Notes: generated from the sequence alone by a model not told the origin. 64,000 nucleotides of DNA from R-RK-3 sp963842775 (GCA_963842775.1 CAWJHQ010000016.1:62001-126000); one strand, 5' to 3'; shown: positions 9,645 through 19,373, counted from the first letter of the stretch. Program-made: numbers and translations.

Positions 9645-11769
9645 TCAATTCGAGAACAGCTCCTCCAGCCAGGATTTCTTCCCGCTGCTGCGCGTCCGCG
9701 TCGTGCTGGCGGTTGGCGTGCCGAGCGTCGAATCCGTGCGCGACGCCGCGCCGGTCGTCACCGAAAAGCGTATCCCAGAGCGAGCGGCTGCCGCCAGCCG
9801 GCGCCGTGCGATTGCCGGCCTGAAGCTGTTCGCCGCCGGGCAGATAGGCCGGCTCCTTGTTGACGTGGGCGTAGATCATCAGGTCGCGCCAGATCAGCGT
9901 CGGCAGCGAGCCGCCGGTGACGCGCTTCATCGGCTTGAAATCGTCATTGCCGAGCCAGACGCCGGTCACGTAATGCGCGGTATAGCCGATGAACCAGGCG
10001 TCGCGATAGCTTTGCCCGGTTCCGGTCTTGCCCGCTGCCGGATGCGGATCGATCGAGCCGACATTGCCGGTGCCATATTGAATCGTGGCGGTCAGCATGT
10101 TGTTCATCGCCGCGACATCGGCGGGGCGGATCACCCGGCCCCAATTGGTCCGCCCGACGTCGTAGACCGTCTTGCCCTCCGCGTCGCGCACCGATTTGAT
10201 GATGTGCGGCCGGGCGCTGAAACCGCCATTGGCGAAGGGCACATAGGCGGAGGCCAGCTCCAGCAGCGACACCTCGGACGTGCCGAGCGCGATCGAAGCG
10301 TTCTGTTCCAGCTTCGAGGCGATGCCCAGGCGATGCGCCGTCTTGATCACCGTGTCGCGGCCGACCCATTCGCTCAGGCGCACCGACACGGTGTTGAGCG
10401 ATTTCGCCAGCCCGTCCCGCATGGTGACGTCGCCTAAATAGCGGTCGTTGTAATTGGCCGGAGTCCAGTTGCCGATCCGCAAGGGGCCGTCATGCACGAG
10501 GCTGTCCGGCGTCATGCCGCGCTCGATGGCGGAGAGGAAGACGAAGGGCTTGAAGGTCGAGCCCGGCTGCCGTTTGGCCTGAACGACGTGATTATACTGG
10601 TTCTTGGTATAGTCGCGTCCGCCGACCATCGCCTTGATGGCGCCGTTGCGGTCGATGATCACGGCCGCGGCTTCGCCGGCGTCGTATTCGTCGCCCTGCT
10701 TGTCCATGCTGTCCTTGACGATGCGCTGGGCGACGCCTTGCAGCTCATAGTCGATGGTCGTTTCGACGACCATGTCCTCCTTGATGTCGAGACCGATCTC
10801 GGGAATCTGCTGCACCACCCAGTCGATCACATAGCCATAGCTCTCCGAAGGCAGATAGGTGCGCAAGGTGGGCGGATCGGCCAGCGCTTCCCTGTAGGCT
10901 TGCTCGGTGATGTCGGAGCTGCCTCGCATGGATGTGAGCACGAGCTTGCCGCGTTCGAGCGAGCGGGCCAGATTGGTGGTCGGTGCGTAATAGGTCGGCG
11001 ATTTGATCACGCCGGCCAGGATGGCGGCCTCATAGGGGGTGATCTTCGAGACGCTCTTGCCGAAATAATGCTGCGCCGCAGCCTCGACGCCGTAATTGCC
11101 CGCCCCGAAATAGATCCGGTTGAGATAAAGCTCCAAAATCTGCTTTTTCTCCAGGCGATATTCGAGCGAAAGCGAGAGCAGGGCCTCCTCGATCTTGCGC
11201 CAATAGGTGCGGTCCGGCTTCAGAAACAGCACCTTCACCAATTGCTGCGTGATGGTGCTGCCGCCCTGGATGATGCGGCCGGCGCGGCGGTTTACGATGG
11301 TTGCGCGCGCCATGCCGATGGGATCGAAGCCGTAATGATAGAAGAAGCGCCGGTCTTCGGTCGCGAGCACCGCATCGATCAGATGCGGCGGCATATCCTC
11401 AAATTTGACGTGGCTGCGGCGCAGGCCTTTCTCGGCGATCACCTGATTGTTCTCGGCCAGAATGGTGATTTTCGCCGCGCTCTTGCTGAGGCCGGCCTTG
11501 AGAGGGTCTTCGGCCATCAGGGAGTAGACCGTCACCGCGCTGACCAGGATCACCGCGAACCAGACGGCGGTGATGGCGCCCCAATAGATGGTGAATTTGG
11601 CGGCGCGGAATGGCCAGGAGCGCTTTTTTTCGGGAAAAGGCTGATTTTCGGGAAAAGGCTGACTGAACAGGCGCTGGAGCCGGGGCGGCAAGGGCTCAAG
11701 GCGCGCCTCGGCTTCCAGACGCGCGCGGCCGTCCTCCTGCTCTTCGCCGAACCTATCGTCGGACCTCAT
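9645..11769 (-). CDS. class A penicillin-binding protein (PBP1A type), frameshift near C-terminus
   Basis: Bifunctional murein synthase in the inner membrane. From ATG 11769 it has a cytoplasmic head, one membrane span (about residues 55-78), a GT51 glycosyltransferase domain (ATEDRRFFYHYGFD, GGSTITQQLVK) and a transpeptidase domain with SxxK in PGSTFKPF, SxN in KSLNTVS and KTGT. The uninterrupted frame runs to 9580. However, the neighbouring frame encodes the sequence KKSWLEELFSN then stop at 9645, which looks like a normal PBP end, so a base change near 9730-9745 is likely. A further 33 residues upstream of 11769 are open but not conserved-looking. Confidence 0.9.
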
Positions 11770-11901
11770 GGCTGATTTAGCCCCGGAACAGATTTTCTCG
11801 TGCGATCTTATGCCGATTTCGAACCAACTCGGCAACGGCGCCATAAATCTGGGCGGAAATTGCGACAAGAGCGGGACGATGTGCGCAGCTCCGGTTGCGG
11901 A

Positions 11902-12582
11902 TTATCCCTTAGCGTTAACCGGGGATTGTTCCCGCGAGGTGACGACACCGCGTTCGATGACGTAGAGGCGGTCGACCAGCTCGGAGGAATGCACATAGTC
12001 GGATTCCGACAGCAGCACCGCCGCGCCGCCCGCCCGCAAAGCCGATACTGCGGCGACGATCCGCTGCGCCAGCGCCGGAGCCACGCCCTCGAAGGGCTCG
12101 TCGAGCAGCAGCAGCCTGCGGCCGCTGACGAGCGCGCGGGCGAGGGCGGCGAGCTTCTGCTGTCCGCCGGAAAGCTGCGAGGCGCGGCGGGCTGCGAGTT
12201 CACGCACTTCGGGCAGGATTTCATAGGCGAGGCCCAGCCGTTTTTCGGCCTGCGCGTCACGCATCGCCCAGGCTGGGACCAGGATATTCTCTTCCACCGT
12301 AAGCTCGGGCACCAGACGCCGGTCCTCGGGCATGTAGCCGATGCCAAGCCCCGCCCGAGCCTGCGCGGGGAGCGCCGTCAAATCCTGGCCGAAAATACGG
12401 ATGCTGCCGCTCTTGATCGGCAACAGGCCCATGATCGCGCGCATCAGCGTCGTCTTGCCCGCGCCGTTGCGGCCGATCAGCCCGGCAAACGCCCCTTCGG
12501 GCGCGGTGAGCGCCACGTTGTTCAGCACCTGCGCGCCCGCGATGGCCACCGAGAGGCCTTCGATCTCCAGCATCGCGTTCAT
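11902..12582 (-). CDS. livF: branched-chain-type ABC transporter ATP-binding protein LivF
   Basis: 226-residue ATPase of the hydrophobic amino acid transporter (HAAT) family, with Walker A GRNGAGKTT, signature LSGGQQK, Walker B LLLLDEP and the H-loop Ser in LSESD. It is the last gene of the livHMGF set. It overlaps livG by four bases (ATGA). It pairs with LivG to energise the LivH/LivM permease. HAAT systems transport amino acids, urea, amides or aromatic acids; the substrate here is set by the two binding proteins upstream. Confidence 0.93.
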   Translation of the reverse strand: MNAMLEIEGLSVAIAGAQVLNNVALTAPEGAFAGLIGRNGAGKTTLMRAIMGLLPIKSGSIRIFGQDLTALPAQARAGLGIGYMPEDRRLVPELTVEENILVPAWAMRDAQAEKRLGLAYEILPEVRELAARRASQLSGGQQKLAALARALVSGRRLLLLDEPFEGVAPALAQRIVAAVSALRAGGAAVLLSESDYVHSSELVDRLYVIERGVVTSREQSPVNAKG

Positions 12583-13358
12583 GGGCGCGCCTCCACGGGG
12601 CGGCGGTGCAGTTCGGCGCCCACCACATAGCGTCTGACGTCGGCGTCCGCGAGTACGGTCTGCGGGATGCCGTCGGCGATGACGCGCCCCTCGTAGAAGG
12701 CGAGCACCCGCGACGCATAGCGCTCGACGATCTCCATGTCGTGCTCGACGAACAGCACGGTGGAGCTACGGTCCGACACAGCCTCCATGACGAGGTCCAT
12801 CAGCGGGAATTTCTCCTCGGCGCTGATGCCGCTGGTCGGCTCGTCGAGGAACAGCGCCGTGGGGTTTCCGGTCATCGCGAGGCCGATGTCCAGGAGCTTG
12901 CGCTGCCCCTGAGGCAGCTCGGTGGTGGCGCGGTCGCCCATGCCGGCAAGTCCGATATGGGCGAGAAACGCATCGGCTTCGGCGACCCGCTCGCGCGTCC
13001 GCAGCGGCCTGAACGAGGACGGGCTCTCCGTGTCCGCGCTGGCGAGCGCGATCATCACATTGTCGCGGATCGGCAGCGCCGGAAAAAGCTGCGCCACCTG
13101 GAACGAGCGCCGCACGCCGAGCCGGGTCACCGCGCGCGGCGACAGCCGGGTGATATCGGCGCCCTGGAACAGGATCTGGCCGCTATCCGGCTTCATATAG
13201 CCGGTGACCATGTTGACGAAGGTGGTCTTGCCCGCGCCGTTCGCGCCGATGATGCCGACCGTCACGCCGGGCACGATATCCACCGACACATCGTCCGCCG
13301 CGACGACCGCGCCGAACCGCTTCTGCAGGTCCTTGGTGGAGATGACGGGTGCGTTCAT
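12579..13358 (-). CDS. livG: branched-chain-type ABC transporter ATP-binding protein LivG
   Basis: 259-residue ATPase with Walker A GANGAGKTT, the LivG-style signature LPQGQRKLLDIG, Walker B LFLDEPTSG and FVEHDME. ATG 13358 overlaps the livM stop by four bases. Further upstream ATGs in this frame lie inside livM and are not used. It forms the ATPase pair with LivF. Confidence 0.93.
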   Translation of the reverse strand: MNAPVISTKDLQKRFGAVVAADDVSVDIVPGVTVGIIGANGAGKTTFVNMVTGYMKPDSGQILFQGADITRLSPRAVTRLGVRRSFQVAQLFPALPIRDNVMIALASADTESPSSFRPLRTRERVAEADAFLAHIGLAGMGDRATTELPQGQRKLLDIGLAMTGNPTALFLDEPTSGISAEEKFPLMDLVMEAVSDRSSTVLFVEHDMEIVERYASRVLAFYEGRVIADGIPQTVLADADVRRYVVGAELHRRPVEARP

Positions 13359-14302
13359 GCCCGGCCTCCCGCGCGGCGCTTCCATTTGGTGAGCGACCAC
13401 AAGCCCGCCGGAAGAAACAGGATGACGGCGAGCATGGCGATGCCCACGACCATTTGCCAGGTGTCGGGCGAATATTGGAAGGCGAAGCTGCGGAACGCCT
13501 CGAACAGCACCATCCCGGCGAGCGGCGCGGCGACATGGCCGATGCCGGAGAGAATGGCGACGAAGACGAATTCGCCCGATGTCGTCCAATAGGCGAGTTC
13601 CGGGTCGATATGGCGCGTGGCCATGGCGACCAGAGCGCCGCCCAGCCCCGCCGACAGCGCGCCGAGAATATAGGTCTTGTGCAGGATGCGCGTCACCGAG
13701 GTGCCGAGATATTCGACGCGGATCTCGTTCGACAGGATCGCCTCGCCCATCACGCCCGCCGGCGAGCGCGCGAAGAGGTGGCAGAGCACGGCTATGCCGA
13801 CCGCCGCGACCACCGTCAGGCTGTAAAGCATGAGGCGGCCGAAATCGCCTTCCGCCGCATAGCCGAAAAAGCTCGGCGCGGGCAGGTTGAAGCCGTCGGT
13901 CGAGCCGAGGACCGAGGAGCGGACGAGAATGCCGTAGAGGATCATCGACAGAGCGAGGCTGAGCATGGCGAAGAAGATCTGCCGGTAGCGGGTGATGATC
14001 CCGCCCAGCAGCGCGCCGATCACAAGCGACGCCAGCCCACCTAAGGCCAGCAGCAGAAATGCATCATTGACGCCGTAGAAATTCGTCGCGAGCCCCGCCG
14101 CATAGGCGCCCAGGCCATAATAAAGCCCCTGGCCGAAGGAGACGAGCCCCGCCCGCATCATCACCACGAGGCCCATGGCGACAAGGCCCTTGGCGAGGCC
14201 GATGGTGAACAGGAAGCGCAGCCAGGACGGCATGACGAGGCCGAGCAGAAGCAGCAGGACCAGCGCGAGGCCGAGAGCGGGAAGGGTGCGGTCTCGAATC
14301 AT
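13355..14302 (-). CDS. livM: branched-chain-type ABC transporter permease LivM
   Basis: 315-residue inner-membrane permease with about ten hydrophobic segments. The conserved HAAT stretch GLVSFGQGLYYGLGAYAAG lies near residue 60. The C-terminal part has the SAGLGGAL and GIGHVAAPL motifs of this family. ATG 14302 lies 2 bases after the livH stop. The frame is open far upstream, but that part overlaps livH and is Arg-rich, so it is not coding. Confidence 0.92.
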   Translation of the reverse strand: MIRDRTLPALGLALVLLLLLGLVMPSWLRFLFTIGLAKGLVAMGLVVMMRAGLVSFGQGLYYGLGAYAAGLATNFYGVNDAFLLLALGGLASLVIGALLGGIITRYRQIFFAMLSLALSMILYGILVRSSVLGSTDGFNLPAPSFFGYAAEGDFGRLMLYSLTVVAAVGIAVLCHLFARSPAGVMGEAILSNEIRVEYLGTSVTRILHKTYILGALSAGLGGALVAMATRHIDPELAYWTTSGEFVFVAILSGIGHVAAPLAGMVLFEAFRSFAFQYSPDTWQMVVGIAMLAVILFLPAGLWSLTKWKRRAGGRA

Positions 14303-14304
14303 GG

Positions 14305-15201
14305 CTAGATCTTCCGTGCCGCCGCCCGGCCGAACAGGCCTTCCGGGCGGAATGTGAGAACGATGGCCATGACGGCATAGATGACGAACAGCTCGACCTC
14401 CGGCATGAGGTGGACCGCGGCGGCCCGCGTCACGCCGACGATCAGCGCTCCGATCGCCGCCCCGGCCACACTGCCGAGCCCGCCGATGACGCTCACCGCG
14501 AAGGCCAGCACGATCACATCGACGCCGACGCCCGGCACCACCGAGATGCCCGGCGCGGCGAGCGCGCCGCCCAGCGCTCCGAGCATGGCCCCGATCACGA
14601 AGGTGATGGTGAACATCCGCGTCACGTTGATGCCCATGGCGAGCGCCAGTTCCCGGTCGTGGATGACGACGCGCAGCAATTTGCCCTGCCGCGTGCGCTC
14701 CAGCGTCCACCACGCCAGTCCGCCAAGGACCAGCGCGAAGAGCAAAAGCGCGAGGTCGTAAACGGCGAAGCTGATGCCGCTGATCTCGGCGCGCCCGAGC
14801 AGCGAATAGGGCTGAAAGGGCAGATAAGGGTCAACGCCCCAGACCAGCTTGATGACGTCCTCGAAAACGAGAAACGTGGAATAGGTGACGAGGATCATCA
14901 CGATCTCGTCGCGCCCATACATGGGGCGCAGAAGCGCGCGTTCGACGAGGAAGCCGACCACCGCGCCGACGACGATCCCCGCCGCAAGCAGAACCAGATA
15001 GCTGCCCGCGCCAGGCAGATCGGCGGCGAAATAGGCGCCGATCGCGGCGGCCGCGGTATAAGCGCCAAAGGCGTAGAAGCTGCCATGCGCAATATTGAGG
15101 ATCTTCATCACGCCGTAGGTCAGCGTGAGCCCAAGCGAAACGATGAACAGCCAGGAGAAATAGATCGTGCCGTCTACAATAATGGCGACAAGATTTTGCA
15201 T
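14305..15201 (-). CDS. livH: branched-chain-type ABC transporter permease LivH
   Basis: 298-residue inner-membrane permease. The N-terminus has LGLTLTYGVMKILNIAHGSFYAFGAY, the hallmark region of LivH, and about eight membrane spans follow, ending GLFGRAAARKI. It partners LivM. The gap to the upstream cyclase gene is about 155 bases and contains an inverted repeat, so livHMGF could be transcribed with the upstream genes or partly on its own. Confidence 0.92.
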   Translation of the reverse strand: MQNLVAIIVDGTIYFSWLFIVSLGLTLTYGVMKILNIAHGSFYAFGAYTAAAAIGAYFAADLPGAGSYLVLLAAGIVVGAVVGFLVERALLRPMYGRDEIVMILVTYSTFLVFEDVIKLVWGVDPYLPFQPYSLLGRAEISGISFAVYDLALLLFALVLGGLAWWTLERTRQGKLLRVVIHDRELALAMGINVTRMFTITFVIGAMLGALGGALAAPGISVVPGVGVDVIVLAFAVSVIGGLGSVAGAAIGALIVGVTRAAAVHLMPEVELFVIYAVMAIVLTFRPEGLFGRAAARKI

Positions 15202-15310
15202 TCAACTTCTCATTGACTGATACGCGAGCGGCCGATTGGCGGAATTGAGAGCGAGCGGATGTAAGGGTTGGAGAAAAAGAGGCGGATGGCTGCTGGGGCC
15301 ACCCGCCATG

Positions 15311-15349
15311 CTTGCCGGTGAGGTTGCGGTCTCAACGCCCCCCGGCAAG
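15311..15349. repeat. inverted repeat between cyclase gene and livH
   Basis: CTTGCCGG (15311-15318) and CCGGCAAG (15342-15349) are perfect arms. GAG/CTC adds an inner stem. There is no T tract. It may act as an mRNA processing or attenuation hairpin inside the transport operon. Confidence 0.45.
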
Positions 15350-15357
15350 ACATCCCG

Positions 15358-16312
15358 TTACCGGATTGCGACCGGATTGATGATCGCCTGCACGCCGCCG
15401 GTGATCCGGCTATGCGCCTCGACGAACATGAACTCCCAGGCCTTGTCCTTGACAAGTTCGTCCGTGTTCATGTTCTCCAGGATGTAAATGCCGTTCCTCG
15501 CAAGCAAAATTTGATGGATTTCGAAGACGCCGACGCCTTGTTCAAAGGGAAGTAGCTTCAAGGCCCCAGGTGTCCGCGCCGACTGCCATCACTTCTTTGC
15601 TGGCAAGATATTCGGCGCCTTCCTTGCCTAGGCCCGGCTCAGCCTTATTATAGCGATCATTATCCTTGCCGACGAGAGCTCATCCATCCCGTATGGAATA
15701 ACACGACATCGCCCTTTTGGATTTGGATGCCCTGCTTCTCCAGCGCCGCGTCGATCTCCTTCTTGTTGAAGGCCGTACCTTCGGGTACCGGGTCCTTGCC
15801 GGTGACGGCGGTCATATCGAGCACCACGCCGCGCGCGACGAGCGGCGGCATCTTTTCGATGCCGAGCTTGGTCAGGCCGTTCGCCTTGGCAAAGTCGGCC
15901 GACTTGTTGCAATTGTAGTAGACGTTGTCGATGCCGAGATGGCCCAGGCCGTCGATCTGCGAGCCGGTCCCGACCCAGCCCATATAGATGTCGTCATTGT
16001 AGCTCGTCTTCGTGCCGCCAAGCGTCATGCCGCCGACCTGGCCGGGTTGCAGCACGATCGTCGCCCAGCTCCGAGGCGCGAAAGCGGGAGTCTTGGCGTT
16101 GGTCTCGCCGCCGAGCGAATAGGTCTTGCCGGTCTTGACCAGTTTGGCCGCCGCGAGAACGGTGTCCGGCTTGATGTGGTTGGCCGCGCCGATCTCGTCG
16201 TCCGGCCCCCATTTCGATTTGCACCAATCGGCCTTGTCCTGCGCTTGCGCGCCCCGCCAAACATCATCGCGAATGACAATGCCATCGCCGTGCCCATTGC
16301 TGCCTTTTTCAT
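15358..16312 (-). CDS. cyclase-family (kynurenine formamidase-like) hydrolase, periplasmic, several frameshifts
   Basis: Metal-dependent hydrolase of the cyclase family, with an N-terminal signal peptide from ATG 16312 (MKKAAMGTAMALSFAMMFGGA; GGAG site upstream). The body begins QAQDKADWCKSKWGPDDEIG, has the motif GTGSQIDGLGHLG in place of the kynurenine formamidase HxGTHxDxPxH, and ends FEIHQILLAKNG-like then INPVAIR at 15358. The reading changes frame near 16255, 15670 and 15560, yet all three joined segments look normal for the family at about 315 residues. Its position between two binding-protein genes and livH suggests it processes the transported compound in the periplasm. Confidence 0.75.
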
Positions 16313-16436
16313 GATTTCGCTCCCTTCTTCTACGCTTATTATCCGTCCCAACCCTTGCGACCCCGATTGCCGGCTGCGCTATGCTCATCATTCTAGTGCA
16401 CCAAACTCCAGCTGCAGCCTCCGTTTGGATCGAGTG

Positions 16437-16506
16437 CTAGCGGCATTCCTCGGTTGCCCAACGAATGTCTGCTTAGATTTGCGTTTTCCAAACCGGGAAG
16501 GCCATC
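16437..16506 (-). repeat. partial copy of a palindromic intergenic repeat
   Basis: The minus strand matches the right part of the element at 51198-51310. It shares GGCCTTCCCGGTTT, then CTAAGCAGACATTCGTTGGG, then a CAACC-GAGGAATG variant. It lies between the second binding-protein gene and the cyclase gene, so the operon is interrupted by a repeat. Confidence 0.7.
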
Positions 16507-16535
16507 GGCGCTTTCGCGGGACATGCTTCTACTGC

Positions 16536-17843
16536 TCAGTCGCATTTGGCGCCTTTGAAGCCGCTCTTGATCCAATCGATGCTTTTCGCGCCTTCCGGCG
16601 GATTGACGCATTCCGCCGCATAGGTCACGACGTCGACAATCTGCGGCTTGCCCGACTCCTTGTCGTATTTGAAGGTGCCATAGGAGACCGGCTGCAAAGC
16701 CTGATGGCCCTTGCCCAGCTTCATGTTCACCTCGCCGCTCGCCGTGGTGAAGGACAGGCCCTCGAATGCCGCAACCGTGGCGTCCTTATCCGGAATGCCC
16801 TCCTTGCCCGCGGCGGCCTTTTCCATCGCGGACTTCAGCCCGAGGATGGCTTGCAGCATCTTGTAGGAGGGGTAGGTGGGCGGTGCGCCGAAGCGTTCCT
16901 CGTAAGCAGCGCGGAACCACTTGTTCAGATCGTTCGCGGGCGCGAATACGCCATGCGGTCCGCGCGCGCCGATGATCGTCCCGTCGGGTATTTCCTTGGC
17001 GAGGCGGAACATCGCCGTCTCGCCCGGCGTCAGGATGACGGTTCGCCCTTCGAACAGGCCGCGCGCCTTGCCTTGCAGGGTGAACGCTTCCATGTCGCCG
17101 CCCCAAAGCGAGGAGTGCACGACATCCGGTTTCTCCACCAGCAGGGCGGAGATTTCGGCGCCATATTGACCGGCGCCCAGCTTGGGAAACTGCGCGGTCG
17201 AGATCGTCACGTCGGGTTTCAGCTGCTTGATGGCTTCGCTGAAATCGTTCCAGCTATCCTGGCCCCAGGCATAGTTCTGATTGATGCCGGCGACGTTCTT
17301 CACCTCCGGGCGCTTGGTGAGCAGGTAGCGCGCCGCGCCGACGCTATCCATGGTGGCGTGGCCGCCGGTGCGGAACAGATATTTATAGCTCGCATCCTCG
17401 AAGATGCGCGGCGTGCCGCAATCGAAGAAAATGGTGATCAGCTTCAGCTCGTCGGCCAAAGGCGCGATGGCAAGGCAGTCGCCTGACGAAATATAGCCGA
17501 TCACCGCGTCGACATTGGCCCGCTGCGCCAGATTGCGGTATTCGGTCACTTGCTTCGTCGTTCCGCCGGCCTCGTCGATGATGACCGGCTCGATGGCGAC
17601 GCCGTTGATTCCCGCCTTGTTGTACGGCGCCGGCAGTTTCCCGCCGTTGATCGTCTCAATGGCCAGCTCCGCCGCGTTGCGCGCCGGAACCCCGAATGGA
17701 CCGGCAGCCGCTCCGGACAGGAAGGTGACGATGCCGATCTTGACGCTCTTGGCGGCGTCCTGCGCGGATGCGCCCGGACCGGCAAGCAGCATGAAGGCCG
17801 CCAGCAATCCCAGGCTCGTTCCGCGAATGTGTTTTGCCTTCAT
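16536..17843 (-). CDS. ABC transporter periplasmic substrate-binding protein (HAAT family), second of two
   Basis: About 435-residue type I binding protein (Peripla_BP_6). ATG 17843 gives a clear signal peptide (LGLLAAFMLLAGPGASAQ), and the mature part opens with KIGIVTFLSGAAAGPFGVPARNAAELA. The ligand-site region shows GYISSGDCLA and FFDCGTPR in place of the usual GP/SS pattern. It begins 36 bases after the preceding binding-protein gene, so both belong to the same operon. Two dissimilar binding proteins for one LivHMGF core suggest a broadened or two-ligand specificity. Confidence 0.88.
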   Translation of the reverse strand: MKAKHIRGTSLGLLAAFMLLAGPGASAQDAAKSVKIGIVTFLSGAAAGPFGVPARNAAELAIETINGGKLPAPYNKAGINGVAIEPVIIDEAGGTTKQVTEYRNLAQRANVDAVIGYISSGDCLAIAPLADELKLITIFFDCGTPRIFEDASYKYLFRTGGHATMDSVGAARYLLTKRPEVKNVAGINQNYAWGQDSWNDFSEAIKQLKPDVTISTAQFPKLGAGQYGAEISALLVEKPDVVHSSLWGGDMEAFTLQGKARGLFEGRTVILTPGETAMFRLAKEIPDGTIIGARGPHGVFAPANDLNKWFRAAYEERFGAPPTYPSYKMLQAILGLKSAMEKAAAGKEGIPDKDATVAAFEGLSFTTASGEVNMKLGKGHQALQPVSYGTFKYDKESGKPQIVDVVTYAAECVNPPEGAKSIDWIKSGFKGAKCD

Positions 17844-17879
17844 TGGTGATCTTCTCCCCTTCATGATGATCGCCCGGCC

Positions 17880-19169
17880 TTATTGGACCGGCGCGGATTG
17901 CAAGCTGATGGCGCGTCCGGCCGCGGCGCGCCGCCGCCTGATTTCTTCAGTGGACGGCAAAAGCCGATCCGCCGGAAAGACCTCGAAATTGCCCAGCATC
18001 GCCTGGGCCGGCGGATACCGGTCGTCGCGAATGACGGTGCCGATGGCCTGCATCTGAACGATCTGGTGGGTCTCGGGATCGATGCGGGAACAGAAGCCTT
18101 CCGGGTCTTCGGGCAGTTCCAGTTTCATGCCCTCGAGAGCCTTGATCAGCGCATCCGTATCGTCAGGATTGCCGACCGCCGCCACCGCCTTGGCGATGGC
18201 CAGGATGCCCGCATAGGCGCCCTCGGCGGCATAGCTCGGATAGCGGCCGGTGCGGCTCCTGAATTGCTCGACGAATTGGCGGTTGCGCTCCGTCTTCGGC
18301 CAATTCACATGATGGCGGGCCGATAGGACGAGGCCGAGCGGCATGGATTCTTCCAACGCTCCCAGCACCTCGTAATTGCCGCCTGCGTCGAAATTCGCGA
18401 AAACCGATTTCTCGAACAGGCCCAGCGCGCTCGCCTGCCGCACGAAAGCGACGAAATCGCCGCCCCATTGGCCGTTGACGATCACGTCCGGCTTGAGCCG
18501 CTTCAGCTCCGCGATATAGAGGGCGAAATCGGGTTCGTAGAGTTTGGGCCAGAAATCGCCTACGACCTCATATTTGACGCCCAGCTCGTCGAGCTTGGAG
18601 CGCAGATCGGCCCACATGCCCCGGCCATATTCATAATCCGGTCCGATGAAGGCGATGGTGCGCCAGTTGCGTGCTTCTTGCGCCTTGGCCAGCCAGAGCG
18701 CTCCGGCCGCCATCGACTGATATGAGTTGTTCGAAACGCGGAAATAATAGCGATGCGCGTTTTCGATCGTGAGCCGCGACGACGCGTGGTCGGTGCCGAT
18801 GAAGATCTTCCGGTATTCATGCGAGATCTCGCTCACGGCCAGCCCGACCGATGAACTGACGACCCCGCAAAGAAAATGCACCTTTGTGTCGGTGATGAAC
18901 CGGCGAGCGATCGATACGGCAAAAGCAGGCTTGGATTGGGAATCGGCGAGATGGGTGCGCAGTTTGTAGCCGGCCGCGCCACCGGCGGCGTTGATCTCGT
19001 CGACGGCCATTTCGATCGCCGCGACGCTATCACGGCCATAGAGCGAGCCACGGCCGGTCATCGGATACATGCAGCCTATATCGACAAAACCCGCATCCTG
19101 CGCTCGAGCCGACGGACCCCACAGCACCGCCAAAAGCAAAAAGATCGCGCCCGTCACGCGGATCGGCAT
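17880..19169 (-). CDS. ABC transporter periplasmic substrate-binding protein (HAAT family), first of two
   Basis: 429-residue binding protein. Signal peptide VTGAIFLLLAVLWGPSARAQ, then GFVDIGCMYPMTGRGSLYGRD, the start of a Peripla_BP_6 fold. GGAGG lies just upstream of ATG 19169. The central CGVVSSSVGLAV and IGTDHASSRLT segments are the expected ligand loops. It is the first gene downstream of the sigma-54 promoter at 19258-19273 and hence probably leads the operon of binding proteins, hydrolase and livHMGF. The ligand is not predictable; an aromatic or amide compound is only a guess from the cyclase gene. Confidence 0.88.
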   Translation of the reverse strand: MPIRVTGAIFLLLAVLWGPSARAQDAGFVDIGCMYPMTGRGSLYGRDSVAAIEMAVDEINAAGGAAGYKLRTHLADSQSKPAFAVSIARRFITDTKVHFLCGVVSSSVGLAVSEISHEYRKIFIGTDHASSRLTIENAHRYYFRVSNNSYQSMAAGALWLAKAQEARNWRTIAFIGPDYEYGRGMWADLRSKLDELGVKYEVVGDFWPKLYEPDFALYIAELKRLKPDVIVNGQWGGDFVAFVRQASALGLFEKSVFANFDAGGNYEVLGALEESMPLGLVLSARHHVNWPKTERNRQFVEQFRSRTGRYPSYAAEGAYAGILAIAKAVAAVGNPDDTDALIKALEGMKLELPEDPEGFCSRIDPETHQIVQMQAIGTVIRDDRYPPAQAMLGNFEVFPADRLLPSTEEIRRRRAAAGRAISLQSAPVQ

Positions 19170-19214
19170 TTTTCCTCCCAGGCTGGCTCGTTCTTGATGT
19201 TCAGGCCAGATTAC

Positions 19215-19243
19215 AACTTCAATTAGTCTACGTCATTGAAGTT
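19215..19243. promoter_or_regulatory. inverted repeat in leader of the binding-protein operon
   Basis: AACTTCAAT (19215-19223) and ATTGAAGTT (19235-19243) are perfect 9-bp arms around 11 bases. The repeat lies just downstream of the predicted start site of the sigma-54 promoter and about 45 bases before ATG 19169. It could be an operator for a second regulator or an RNA hairpin. Confidence 0.5.
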
Positions 19244-19257
19244 ATGCGAAGCTGGAA

Positions 19258-19273
19258 AGCAAAGTCTGTGCCA
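19258..19273 (-). promoter_or_regulatory. sigma-54 (RpoN) promoter of the binding-protein/liv operon
   Basis: The minus strand reads TGGCACAGACTTTGCT. It has GG at -24 and GC at -12 with exactly ten bases between, matching the consensus TGGCAC-N5-TTGCW. It faces the first binding-protein gene (ATG 19169), giving a leader of about 78 bases. The gene just upstream encodes a sigma-54-dependent activator. Confidence 0.75.
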
Positions 19274-19325
19274 GCGCTACGGCAATTGTTTGTTCTAGTA
19301 TATTTGAGCGCACGATTCGCATCGA

Positions 19326-19373
19326 TGAGCGGAATCCGCTCCGATGCGCGGGACAATGAGCGGTTATCGCTCA
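19326..19373. promoter_or_regulatory. two phased dyads, candidate enhancer sites for the NtrC-type regulator
   Basis: TGAGCGGAATCCGCTCC (19326-19342) and TGAGCGGTTATCGCTCA (19357-19373) share the form TGAGCGG-N3-YCGCTC. Their centres, 19334 and 19365, are 31 bp apart, close to three helical turns. They sit roughly 87 and 118 bp upstream of the predicted transcription start, the usual place for NtrC-family activator dimers. The second dyad overlaps the stop codon of the regulator gene. Confidence 0.65.

Noticed and set aside
10492..11775. 427-residue plus-strand frame opposite the penicillin-binding protein
   Set aside because: Antisense shadow; the minus strand carries SxxK, SxN and KTGT motifs.
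15717..17486. 589-residue plus-strand frame opposite the cyclase and second binding-protein genes
   Set aside because: The minus strand codes a signal-peptide binding protein and a hydrolase; the plus frame has no recognisable motif or ribosome site.
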